7,956 nt of DNA from Bacteroidota bacterium (GCA_023488865.1 JAMDDG010000453.1:1-7956); one strand, 5' to 3'; counted from the first letter of the stretch, positions 1 through 5,423 are shown. Notes: generated by a model not told the origin, from the letters alone. Translations and numbers: made by a program.

Positions 1-651
1 TCGCTGTACAAGTTTTTATTGAGGGAAGGCTTGATGAAAAAGAATCCGACCTTGCTGGTGATGGTACCAAAAACAGGTAAAAAGCTTCCTCAATTTGTTC
101 AGGAGAAAGAGATGGACCGGTTATTGGATGCTTCTTTTTTTGCGAATGATTTCACCGGATTGCGGGACAGGGCAGTTGTATCACTTTTCTACGGAGCCGG
201 GATAAGGCTTTCTGAACTAAAAGGGATCAAAATGACGGACCTTCACGTGAGAGAACAGGTAGTAAAAGTTCTCGGGAAAAGAAATAAAGAGCGGCTAATT
301 CCTATCCCTTCAGAAGTAAGTGGGGATCTTACCAATTATATCACGGTCAGAAATGAGCTTTTCGGTGATGCAAACAATTACCTTTTTATCACAGAAAAAG
401 GGGAACAGGTATACGACAAACTCCTTTACCGGATCGCAAGAAAATACCTGGGTATGGTTACCACGATGGAAAAGCGCAGTCCGCACGTTCTAAGGCACAG
501 CTATGCAACCCATCTTTTGAACCGCGGGGCCGACCTGAATGCCATCAAAGAATTATTGGGACATGCAAGCCTGGCGGCGACCCAGGTTTACACCCATACG
601 TCTTTTGAAAAACTTAAGAAAATATATAACCAGGCTCATCCAAGAGCGTAA
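1..651 (+). CDS. xerC: Xer-family tyrosine recombinase (XerC/XerD type), 5'-truncated by window edge
   Basis: Site-specific recombinase of the family that resolves chromosome dimers at dif. The frame is open from base 1, so the visible 216 residues are the end of a protein of usually about 300; roughly the first 75-85 residues of the core-binding domain are missing. Residues numbered from base 1: the tail of the N-terminal domain (SLYKFLLREGL), then the catalytic domain with the full active-site set: Arg69 (GIRLSEL), Lys93 (LGKRNKER), His162 and Arg165 (HVLRH), His188 (LGHAS) and nucleophile Tyr197 (QVYTH). The end, QAHPRA, is typical of Bacteroidota Xer proteins from memory. The TTG at 19 lies inside the fold and is not a credible start. 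XerC versus XerD cannot be settled from this fragment; the symbol rests on gene context next to hpf. Its coding tail and stop are duplicated just downstream. Confidence 0.9.
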   Translation, partial: SLYKFLLREGLMKKNPTLLVMVPKTGKKLPQFVQEKEMDRLLDASFFANDFTGLRDRAVVSLFYGAGIRLSELKGIKMTDLHVREQVVKVLGKRNKERLIPIPSEVSGDLTNYITVRNELFGDANNYLFITEKGEQVYDKLLYRIARKYLGMVTTMEKRSPHVLRHSYATHLLNRGADLNAIKELLGHASLAATQVYTHTSFEKLKKIYNQAHPRA

Positions 652-692
652 AATCATAGAATATACAACCAAGCTCATTTAAGAGCGTAAAA
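621..692 (+). repeat. Imperfect 33-bp tandem duplication of the xerC 3' end (period 39)
   Basis: Bases 621-653 and 660-692 match at 29 of 33 positions. The period is 39 bases, exactly 13 codons, so the second copy stays in the recombinase frame. Copy 1 encodes IYNQAHPRA-stop; copy 2, after the stop, would encode IYNQAHLRA-stop. Of the four differences, two are synonymous (TAT/TAC, CAG/CAA) and two fall in one codon (CCA to TTA). Each copy carries a small dyad GCTC-N6-GAGC (634-647 and 673-686). It looks like a tandem duplication of the gene tail that has since diverged. Confidence 0.85.
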
Positions 693-696
693 ATAG

Positions 697-702
697 AGGA
701 GG
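697..702 (+). promoter_or_regulatory. Strong Shine-Dalgarno AGGAGG for hpf
   Basis: AGGAGG ends 7 bases before the ATG at 710, an ideal spacing, and it fixes the hpf start. Most other starts in the window (tuf, secE, rplK, rplJ, rplL, rpoB) lack such a motif, as is usual in Bacteroidota; nusG has only a partial GGAGA and rplA only an AAGG. Confidence 0.75.
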
Positions 703-709
703 AACGATT

Positions 710-1012
710 ATGGACGTAAAAGTACAAACGGTTCATTTTAAAGCCGACCAGAAACTGATCGACTTTTGCGAAAAACGATTGAACAAGCTGGATCAATTTT
801 TTGACAGCGTCATTGGGGCTGAAGTAATGCTGAAGCTCGAAAAAGACGAAGAGCATGAAAACAAAGTGAGTGAAATCAAACTTTCTGTTCCTGCCAACGA
901 TCCTTTGTTTGCCAAGAAGCAGGCGAAAACATTTGAAGAAGCGATTGATCTGGCCGTAGAAGCATTAAAAAAACAGATGGAAAAATACAAAACCAAAACC
1001 ATTAACAAATAA
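710..1012 (+). CDS. hpf: Short-form ribosome hibernation promoting factor (HPF/RaiA family)
   Basis: Cytoplasmic protein of the HPF/YfiA family, which binds the 30S decoding region across the mRNA and tRNA channel and silences ribosomes in slow growth. At 100 residues it is the short form and lacks the C-terminal dimerisation domain of long HPF (about 180 residues). The pattern fits the family: a first strand (VKVQTVHFKA), a basic first helix (residues about 13-30, KLIDFCEKRLNKLDQFF), central strands (IGAEVMLKL, VSEIKLSVP), and the final helix after FAKKQAKTFEEAIDLAVEAL, which in the family packs on the sheet, followed by a lysine-rich tail. The start at 710 is set by AGGAGG seven bases upstream. 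The gene follows the recombinase after a 58-base gap that holds the duplicated tail. No clear U-tract terminator follows; a 12-bp inverted repeat lies 53 bases downstream. Confidence 0.92.
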   Translation: MDVKVQTVHFKADQKLIDFCEKRLNKLDQFFDSVIGAEVMLKLEKDEEHENKVSEIKLSVPANDPLFAKKQAKTFEEAIDLAVEALKKQMEKYKTKTINK

Positions 1013-1032
1013 TTTTAAAAAAAGTCAGGCGA

Positions 1033-1066
1033 TTTGATTTTAAGAAAAAAAAATAGATTAAATTTG
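1033..1066 (+). promoter_or_regulatory. Candidate Bacteroidota-type promoter for the tRNA-Tyr/tRNA-Gly unit
   Basis: TAAATTTG at 1059-1066 is an exact match to the -7 element TAnnTTTG. TTTG at 1033-1036 could be the -33 element, with a 22-base spacer that is slightly long. An A-rich tract fills the spacer. Transcription would start near 1071-1073, about 80 bases before tRNA-Tyr. Prediction from motif only. Confidence 0.5.
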
Positions 1067-1107
1067 CAAACCATTTTTGAAGCGTAAAAACAGGGAAAAT
1101 GGTTTGC
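1066..1107 (+). repeat. 12-bp perfect inverted repeat with an 18-base loop
   Basis: GCAAACCATTTT (1066-1077) is the exact reverse complement of AAAATGGTTTGC (1096-1107). It is not followed by a U-run (next bases TCTTTGG), so it is a poor intrinsic terminator. Its left arm starts on the last base of the -7 element and covers the expected start site, so it could be a stop or processing signal for hpf mRNA or a DNA operator. Confidence 0.65.
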
Positions 1108-1153
1108 TCTTTGGAATTGATGATGTTCTTGTCGCAACGGCAGAATCCCGTTA

Positions 1154-1239
1154 GGGGAGATACCAAAGCGGCCAACTGGGGCAGACTGTAAATCTGCTGG
1201 CGTATGCCTTCGTAGGTTCGAATCCTGCTCTCCCCACCA
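1154..1239 (+). tRNA. tRNA-Tyr (anticodon GTA)
   Basis: Class II tRNA. The acceptor stem GGGGAGA (1154-1160) pairs with TCTCCCC (1229-1235), followed by discriminator A1236 and an encoded CCA (1237-1239). The anticodon stem GCAGA/TCTGC (1181-1185/1193-1197) encloses CTGTAAA, with the anticodon GTA at 1188-1190. The long variable arm (1198-1211) is normal for bacterial tRNA-Tyr. The T arm is GTAGG-TTCGAAT-CCTGC (1212-1228). It reads UAC and UAU codons. A 41-base spacer separates it from tRNA-Gly, so the two are probably cotranscribed. Confidence 0.97.
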
Positions 1240-1280
1240 TGCGCGAGACATTTCTCGGGAGTAAAGTTTAGGCAAAATAT

Positions 1281-1353
1281 GCGGGAGTAGCTCAGTTGAT
1301 AGAGCATTAGCCTTCCAAGCTGAGGGTCGCGGGTTTGAGTCCCGTCTCCCGCT
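1281..1353 (+). tRNA. tRNA-Gly (anticodon TCC)
   Basis: The acceptor stem GCGGGAG (1281-1287) pairs with CTCCCGC (1346-1352), with discriminator T1353. The D arm begins GCTC. The anticodon stem TTAGC/GCTGA (1307-1311/1319-1323) has one T-G pair and encloses CTTCCAA, with TCC at 1314-1316. The T loop is TTTGAGT. CCA is not encoded (TCAG follows), unlike the upstream tRNA-Tyr, so this tRNA would need the CCA-adding enzyme. Confidence 0.97.
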
Positions 1354-1577
1354 CAGGTTTGCTTTAAGGTCTTTAGTGAGGGACTACTAAGGGTGGAAGG
1401 GTTGTGAGTGAAACACTCGCAGCCTATTGGTTTAAGAAGAAAAGATGAAACGACCGGGTGTAAATCTTTCTATAAGGAGCGGAGAATGCTTGTAGGGAGT
1501 TCCATCAGGCCATCGATGAACAAGATTATTGACAGATGAATTGAATATTATATAATTAAAAATTAAAATTATTTATT
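1354..1577 (+). other. Structured gene-free stretch between tRNA-Gly and tuf
   Basis: It holds 224 bases with no convincing gene. Three hairpins are visible: CTTTAGT/ACTAAGG (1371-1377/1386-1392, 7 bp, 8-base loop); a 12-bp stem at 1399-1410/1414-1425 with loop AAA, including three G-U pairs; and GTTCCATC/GATGAAC (1499-1506/1515-1521, one bulged C). A weak AAAGAT/ATCTTT pairing joins 1441-1446 and 1464-1469. A 16-codon ORF (1445-1495) without a ribosome site is probably chance. The tuf promoter candidate is at the 3' end. The stretch may be an untranslated leader or a processed small RNA; no Rfam family is recognised. Confidence 0.45.
1529..1556 (+). promoter_or_regulatory. Candidate sigma70-like promoter for tuf
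   Basis: TTGACA (1529-1534), a 16-base spacer and TATAAT (1551-1556) match the E. coli-type consensus exactly. The start would be near 1563, leaving a 5' leader of about 15 bases that is almost all A and T. This is unexpected in Bacteroidota, whose housekeeping sigma factor prefers TAnnTTTG, so function is uncertain and the region's A/T richness could produce it by chance. Confidence 0.4.
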
Positions 1578-2765
1578 ATGGCAAAAGCACATTATGACAG
1601 GTCGAAACCCCATGTAAACATTGGGACAATCGGCCACGTTGACCACGGAAAAACCACTCTTACTGCAGCTATCACCATGGTATTGGCAAAGAAAGGTCTT
1701 TCTGAAATTAAAACATTTGATTCAATTGACAACGCTCCTGAAGAAAAAGAACGTGGTATTACGATCAATACTGCCCACGTTGAGTACTCTACCGAGAATC
1801 GTCACTATGCTCACGTTGACTGCCCCGGACACGCTGACTACGTAAAGAACATGGTAACCGGTGCTGCCCAGATGGACGGCGCTATTATCGTTGTTGCTGC
1901 TACCGACGGTCCTATGCCTCAGACCCGTGAGCACATTTTGCTTGCACGTCAGGTAAACGTTCCCCGTTTGGTCGTTTTCATGAACAAGGTTGACATGGTT
2001 GATGATCCTGAAATCCTCGACCTGGTTGAGATGGAAATCCGTGATCTTCTTTCTTTCTACGAATTTGATGGTGAAAATACTCCTGTCATTCGGGGTTCAG
2101 CTTTGGGTGCGTTGAATGGAGAACCACAATGGGAAGAAAAAGTAATGGATCTGATGAATGCAGTTGATACCTGGATCCCAATTCCTCCACGCGACGTTGA
2201 CAAACCATTCCTGATGCCGGTTGAGGACGTGTTCTCAATCACGGGTCGTGGTACTGTTGCTACCGGTCGTATCGAAATGGGAAAAATCCATACCGGCGAC
2301 GAAATCGAACTGATCGGCCTCGGAGCTGAAAACCGCAAAACGGTTTGTACCGGAGTTGAGATGTTCCGCAAGATTCTGGATGATGGACAAGCTGGTGACA
2401 ACGTAGGTTTGTTGCTTCGCGGTGTAGACAAAAAAGAGATCAAACGTGGTATGATCCTGGCCAAAACCGGATCCATCACCCCTCATACTACTTTCAAAGC
2501 AGAGGTTTATATCCTGAAGAAAGAAGAAGGTGGCCGTCACACTCCATTCCACAACAAATACCGTCCTCAGTTTTACATCCGTACATTGGATATAACTGGT
2601 GAGATTAACCTTCCTGAAGGAACAGAAATGATCCTTCCCGGTGACAACGTTACCATTACGGTTGAATTGATCTATCCAGTTGCCTTGAACTTAGGTCTTC
2701 GTTTCGCTATCCGCGAAGGTGGCCGTACCGTTGGTGCAGGTCAGGTTACTGAGATTTTAAAGTAA
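1578..2765 (+). CDS. tuf: Elongation factor Tu
   Basis: GTPase that carries aminoacyl-tRNA to the ribosomal A site. Full length at 395 residues. The G domain shows every GTP-binding motif: G1 GHVDHGKT (19-26), switch I RGITI (59-63), G3 DCPGH (81-85) with catalytic His85, G4 NKVD (136-139) and G5 SAL (174-176). The two beta-barrel domains follow, with the conserved GRGTVATGR segment opening domain 2 and the final GGRTVGAGQV motif. The start at 1578 gives the usual MAK-RSKPHVNIGTIGH beginning; the leader is A/T-rich with no Shine-Dalgarno. It sits between the tRNA genes and secE, as tufB does in E. coli, and its 3' end is followed by a strong hairpin that probably separates it from secE. No oddity in sequence or length. 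Confidence 0.98.
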   Translation: MAKAHYDRSKPHVNIGTIGHVDHGKTTLTAAITMVLAKKGLSEIKTFDSIDNAPEEKERGITINTAHVEYSTENRHYAHVDCPGHADYVKNMVTGAAQMDGAIIVVAATDGPMPQTREHILLARQVNVPRLVVFMNKVDMVDDPEILDLVEMEIRDLLSFYEFDGENTPVIRGSALGALNGEPQWEEKVMDLMNAVDTWIPIPPRDVDKPFLMPVEDVFSITGRGTVATGRIEMGKIHTGDEIELIGLGAENRKTVCTGVEMFRKILDDGQAGDNVGLLLRGVDKKEIKRGMILAKTGSITPHTTFKAEVYILKKEEGGRHTPFHNKYRPQFYIRTLDITGEINLPEGTEMILPGDNVTITVELIYPVALNLGLRFAIREGGRTVGAGQVTEILK

Positions 2766-2788
2766 GCCGAAGGAATATATTTCATATT

Positions 2789-2818
2789 AAAAGTCCCGGA
2801 CAAAAGTCCGGGACTTTT
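2789..2818 (+). terminator. Hairpin terminator after tuf
   Basis: AAAAGTCCCGGAC (2789-2801) pairs perfectly over 13 bp with 2806-2818 around an AAAA loop. The four T bases lie within the stem and no further U-run follows, so termination may be partial. The A/T flanks would let it act in either direction. It begins 23 bases after the tuf stop. Confidence 0.8.
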
Positions 2819-2821
2819 ACA

Positions 2822-2870
2822 ACGGATAGCTTGTCGGAAGCAGAGGTAAGTTCGACTCTTCCTATCCGTC
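2822..2870 (+). pseudogene. tRNA-like relic lacking an anticodon arm (possible former tRNA-Trp)
   Basis: ACGGATA (2822-2828) pairs perfectly with TATCCGT (2863-2869), making a 7-bp acceptor stem; G2829-C2862 could add an eighth pair. C2870 would be the discriminator. Directly before the 3' acceptor strand is a T-arm: GTAAG-TTCGACT-CTTCC (2846-2862), with one T-C mismatch and a consensus T loop. After the 5' acceptor strand is a D-arm-like hairpin GCTT-GTCGG-AAGC (2829-2841). Only AGAG remains between the D and T arms, so the anticodon arm and variable loop are gone. The position between tuf and secE, where Bacteroidota often carry tRNA-Trp, suggests an internally deleted tRNA. A Trp origin is inference. 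An assembly deletion is also possible. Confidence 0.6.
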
Positions 2871-2895
2871 TAAGATAAAAAACAAATTATTTCCG

Positions 2896-3087
2896 ATGAA
2901 AATCTCAAATTATTTCACTGAATCCTACACCGAGCTTGTTCAGAAGGTCTCATGGCCGACCTGGAGCGAGTTACGTGGTAGTGCTATTGTTGTATTAGTT
3001 GCTTCCCTTATAATCGCACTGTTGATCTTCGGAATTGACGTCACTTTCAGGGGCGCCATGAAGGTAGTTTACAGTTTTTTCTATTAA
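2896..3087 (+). CDS. secE: Preprotein translocase subunit SecE
   Basis: Small inner-membrane subunit of the SecYEG channel that clamps SecY. At 63 residues it is the single-span form found in most bacteria, unlike the three-span E. coli protein. The amphipathic cytoplasmic helix (about 3-19) leads into the conserved KVSWPTWSEL segment (17-26), then one membrane span (about 29-47, AIVVLVASLIIALLIFG) and a short C-terminal tail. The ATG at 2896 follows an A/T-rich stretch with no Shine-Dalgarno. nusG starts 21 bases after its stop, the near-universal secE-nusG pairing. The only visible upstream signals are the tuf terminator and the tRNA-like relic; no clear promoter is seen. Confidence 0.96.
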   Translation: MKISNYFTESYTELVQKVSWPTWSELRGSAIVVLVASLIIALLIFGIDVTFRGAMKVVYSFFY

Positions 3088-3108
3088 TTATTCCTGGAGA
3101 GATCCCAA

Positions 3109-3657
3109 ATGAGCGAAAGTCAACACAAATGGTATGTTCTTAGGGCCATCGGAGGTAAAGAGAAGAAGGTAAAAGAATATATCGAGAATGAGATAGCTAA
3201 TGGCGGTCTGCAGGAAACTGTTTCTCAGGTCTTAATTCCTACCGAAAAAGTATTTCAGATCCGTAATGGTAAGAAAGTTGCCAAAGAGCGCAATTTTTTT
3301 CCCGGATACGTATTGATTGAAGCTACTTTGGCAGGAGAAACTCCACACAAGCTCAGAAACATTCCCAATGTAATCGGTTTTCTTGGAGACACCAAGGGCG
3401 GCGATCCTGTCCCCATGCGTCTCGCTGAAGTCAACCGGATATTGGGTAAGGTCGACGAGCTTCAGGAAAACGGCGAAGATTTCGACGTTCCATTTTTTGT
3501 TGGAGAGACCGTAAAAGTGACCGACGGACCATTTAACGGTTTCAACGGGACCATTGAGGAAATCAATGCGGAACGTAAAAAACTGAAAGTAATGGTCAAG
3601 ATTTTCGGTCGTAAAACCCCCTTGGAGCTTAGCTTTATGCAAGTGGAAAAGGAGTAA
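3109..3657 (+). CDS. nusG: Transcription termination/antitermination factor NusG
   Basis: Binds the RNA polymerase clamp through its N-terminal NGN domain and links it to Rho or ribosomal protein S10 through its KOW domain. It has 182 residues, a normal length. The NGN domain (about 6-110) begins KWYVLRAIGGKEKKV and contains the FFPGYVLIE motif; a short linker follows, then the KOW domain from about 131 (VGETVKVTDGPFNGFNGTI) to the end (PLELSFMQVEK). A weak GGAGA lies upstream of the ATG. It is followed after 22 bases by rplK and is probably cotranscribed with secE and the ribosomal protein genes. It is the core NusG and not a specialised paralogue, judging by its place beside secE. Confidence 0.97.
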   Translation: MSESQHKWYVLRAIGGKEKKVKEYIENEIANGGLQETVSQVLIPTEKVFQIRNGKKVAKERNFFPGYVLIEATLAGETPHKLRNIPNVIGFLGDTKGGDPVPMRLAEVNRILGKVDELQENGEDFDVPFFVGETVKVTDGPFNGFNGTIEEINAERKKLKVMVKIFGRKTPLELSFMQVEKE

Positions 3658-3679
3658 AGTAAATTTTTTATAAAACGTT

Positions 3680-4123
3680 ATGGCTAAAGAAATTGCTGGA
3701 TTTATCAAGTTACAGATCAAGGGTGGTGCAGCAAATCCTTCACCTCCTGTAGGTCCTGCATTGGGATCTAAGGGCGTGAACATCATGCAGTTCTGTAAAG
3801 CATTCAACGCCAGGACCCAAGATCAGGCCGGTAAAGTTTTGCCGGTTGTCATCACGGTTTTCGCCGATAAGTCGTTCGACTTTGTAGTGAAAACGCCGCC
3901 GGTGGCCATTCAATTACTCGATGCGACGAAGATCAAATCAGGATCTGCCGAGCCTCATGTAAAGAAAGTTGGATCGGTTACTTGGGATCAGGTAAGAGAG
4001 ATTGCAGAGATTAAGATGCCAGACCTTAATTGCTTTTCGGTTGAAGCAGGTATGCGCATGGTAGCAGGTACTGCAAGAAGTATGGGGATAACCGTAACAG
4101 GTCAATCACCTTTTAATAACTAA
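3680..4123 (+). CDS. rplK: 50S ribosomal protein L11 (uL11)
   Basis: Part of the GTPase-associated centre at the base of the L7/L12 stalk, where it binds the 23S rRNA segment that is the thiostrepton site. It has 147 residues, close to the usual 141-147. The N-terminal domain carries the proline-rich stretch NPSPPVGPALG (19-29) and GVNIMQFCKAFN; the C-terminal rRNA-binding domain carries MRMVAGTARSMGITV near the end. The leader to nusG is only 22 bases, so there is no room for the L1-binding leader that regulates rplKA in E. coli. rplA follows after 16 bases. Confidence 0.98.
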   Translation: MAKEIAGFIKLQIKGGAANPSPPVGPALGSKGVNIMQFCKAFNARTQDQAGKVLPVVITVFADKSFDFVVKTPPVAIQLLDATKIKSGSAEPHVKKVGSVTWDQVREIAEIKMPDLNCFSVEAGMRMVAGTARSMGITVTGQSPFNN

Positions 4124-4139
4124 TAAAAGTTAAGGTTAA

Positions 4140-4838
4140 ATGGCAAAAGTTACCAAGAATAAGAAAGCTGCATTGGAGAAACTCGAAGCCGGGAAATTCT
4201 ATGACCTTCGGGATGCTGCCAACTTAGTAAAGGACATTACCTTTACAAAGTTTGACGCTTCCGTCGACATTGATGTCCGGTTAGGAGTAGACCCTCGAAA
4301 AGCTAATCAGATGGTTCGTGGTGTAGTAACTTTGCCCCATGGAACAGGGAAAGAAGTACGTGTTTTGGCTTTGGTAACTCCCGACAAGGAGGCTGAAGCA
4401 ACAGAAGCAGGTGCTGATTTTGTAGGTCTTGACGAATACATCGATAAAATCAAAGGTGGTTGGACCGATGTGGATGTCATTATCACAATGCCCCCTGTAA
4501 TGGGAAAAGTAGGTGCGCTGGGTCGTATTTTAGGTCCAAGAGGCTTGATGCCCAACCCCAAAAGCGGAACCGTTACCATGGAAGTCGGAAAAGCCATCAA
4601 AGAAGTCAAGATGGGTAAAATCGATTTTAAGGTAGACAAATTCGGTATCGTTCACACTTCCGTCGGAAAAGTTTCTTTCGATCCTATCAAGATTGTAGAA
4701 AATGCCAAGGAATTTGTTCACACGATTCAGAAATTAAAACCCTCAGCTGCCAAAGGTACTTACATCAAAAGTATTTACCTCTCCAGCACGATGAGCCCCG
4801 GCATTCAGGTAGAGCCTAAATCCTGCCTGGAAAGTTAA
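4140..4838 (+). CDS. rplA: 50S ribosomal protein L1 (uL1)
   Basis: Builds the mobile L1 stalk that helps release E-site tRNA; in many bacteria it also represses its own operon by binding mRNA. It has 232 residues, matching the usual 230-235. The L1 signature is intact: VGALGRILGPRGLMPNPKSG (124-143), followed by KMGKIDFKVDKFGIVH. Domain I is formed by both ends of the chain and domain II by the centre. The start gives the standard MAKVTKNKK beginning; only a weak AAGG is seen upstream. rplJ begins nine bases after its stop. Confidence 0.98.
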   Translation: MAKVTKNKKAALEKLEAGKFYDLRDAANLVKDITFTKFDASVDIDVRLGVDPRKANQMVRGVVTLPHGTGKEVRVLALVTPDKEAEATEAGADFVGLDEYIDKIKGGWTDVDVIITMPPVMGKVGALGRILGPRGLMPNPKSGTVTMEVGKAIKEVKMGKIDFKVDKFGIVHTSVGKVSFDPIKIVENAKEFVHTIQKLKPSAAKGTYIKSIYLSSTMSPGIQVEPKSCLES

Positions 4839-4847
4839 AAAGTTGCA

Positions 4848-5369
4848 ATGAAAAGATCAGATAAATTAGAGGTTATTGAACAATTGACCAATGAGATCAA
4901 TTCATACAACCATTTTTACATTGCCGATATCTCGGGCTTGAACGCAGAGGTTACTAGTGATCTGAGAAGATTGTGTAACAAACGCGAAGTAAAACTGGTT
5001 GTAGTAAAGAATACGCTCCTCCGTATAGCTTTAGAGAATTCCAACAAGAATTCAGCTGAACTTTACGATGTACTTAAAGACAATACATCCGTGTTGTTCT
5101 CCAATACCGGTAATGTTCCCGCCAAACTTATCAAAGAGTTTAGCAAAAAGAACAAAAAACCGGTTTTTAAAGCTGCATTTGTTGAAGAGTGCGCTTATAT
5201 AGGGGAAAATCAATTAGATGCATTGATTGATATCAAATCAAAAGAAGAACTTATCGGTGGCATTATAACCTTGTTGCAATCGCCAATGAAGAATGTTGTA
5301 TCTGCACTTCAATCTGGAGGGCAAACTATTTCAGGCGTGCTAAAAACATTGGAGCAACGTACCGCATAA
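4848..5369 (+). CDS. rplJ: 50S ribosomal protein L10 (uL10)
   Basis: Stalk base protein: its N-terminal domain binds 23S rRNA next to L11, and its C-terminal helix holds the L7/L12 dimers. It has 173 residues, slightly longer than the 165 of E. coli. The N-terminal part shows YNHFYIADISGL and the basic LRRLCNKREVKLVVVKNTLLRIAL segment; the last 30 residues (ALQSGGQTISGVLKTLEQ) form the L12-binding helix. Only nine bases separate it from rplA, so the L10 leader that in E. coli and Bacillus controls rplJL cannot be in its usual place. rplL follows after 54 bases. Confidence 0.97.
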   Translation: MKRSDKLEVIEQLTNEINSYNHFYIADISGLNAEVTSDLRRLCNKREVKLVVVKNTLLRIALENSNKNSAELYDVLKDNTSVLFSNTGNVPAKLIKEFSKKNKKPVFKAAFVEECAYIGENQLDALIDIKSKEELIGGIITLLQSPMKNVVSALQSGGQTISGVLKTLEQRTA

Positions 5370-5423
5370 GAAAAATTATAAGTAAGAAAAAACAATCCAT
5401 TAATATTTAAAATCTCAAGTAGT

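Noticed and set aside
19..21. TTG at 19 as the recombinase start
   Set aside because: The frame is open to base 1 and the upstream residues SLYKFL continue the core-binding domain.
1..651. Recombinase as an integrase marking a mobile element
   Set aside because: Xer-type sequence in a core locus with no attachment site, excisionase or cargo genes nearby.
1136..1152. 5-bp hairpin AACGG/CCGTT just before tRNA-Tyr
   Set aside because: Too short to support as a regulatory element; may be chance or a minor processing context.
1002..1307. Minus-strand ORFs with peptide ESRIRTYEG or EQDSNLRR over the tRNA region
   Set aside because: They are the reverse complement of tRNA-Tyr. Such peptides are a well-known annotation artefact from tRNA genes.
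1445..1495. 16-codon ORF starting MKRPG in the leader before tuf
   Set aside because: No ribosome site, no recognisable attenuation codon run, and it overlaps a weak pairing; too short to support as a gene.
2057..2552. Minus-strand ORFs of 105-140 codons inside tuf
   Set aside because: Shadows of a strongly conserved coding frame, with no start signals or recognisable protein.
2834..2850. GTCGGAAGCAGAGGTAAG-like resemblance to the SRP RNA apical motif (GGAAG..AGCAG)
   Set aside because: Length and flanking pairing fit a tRNA fold, and the SRP internal loops are absent.
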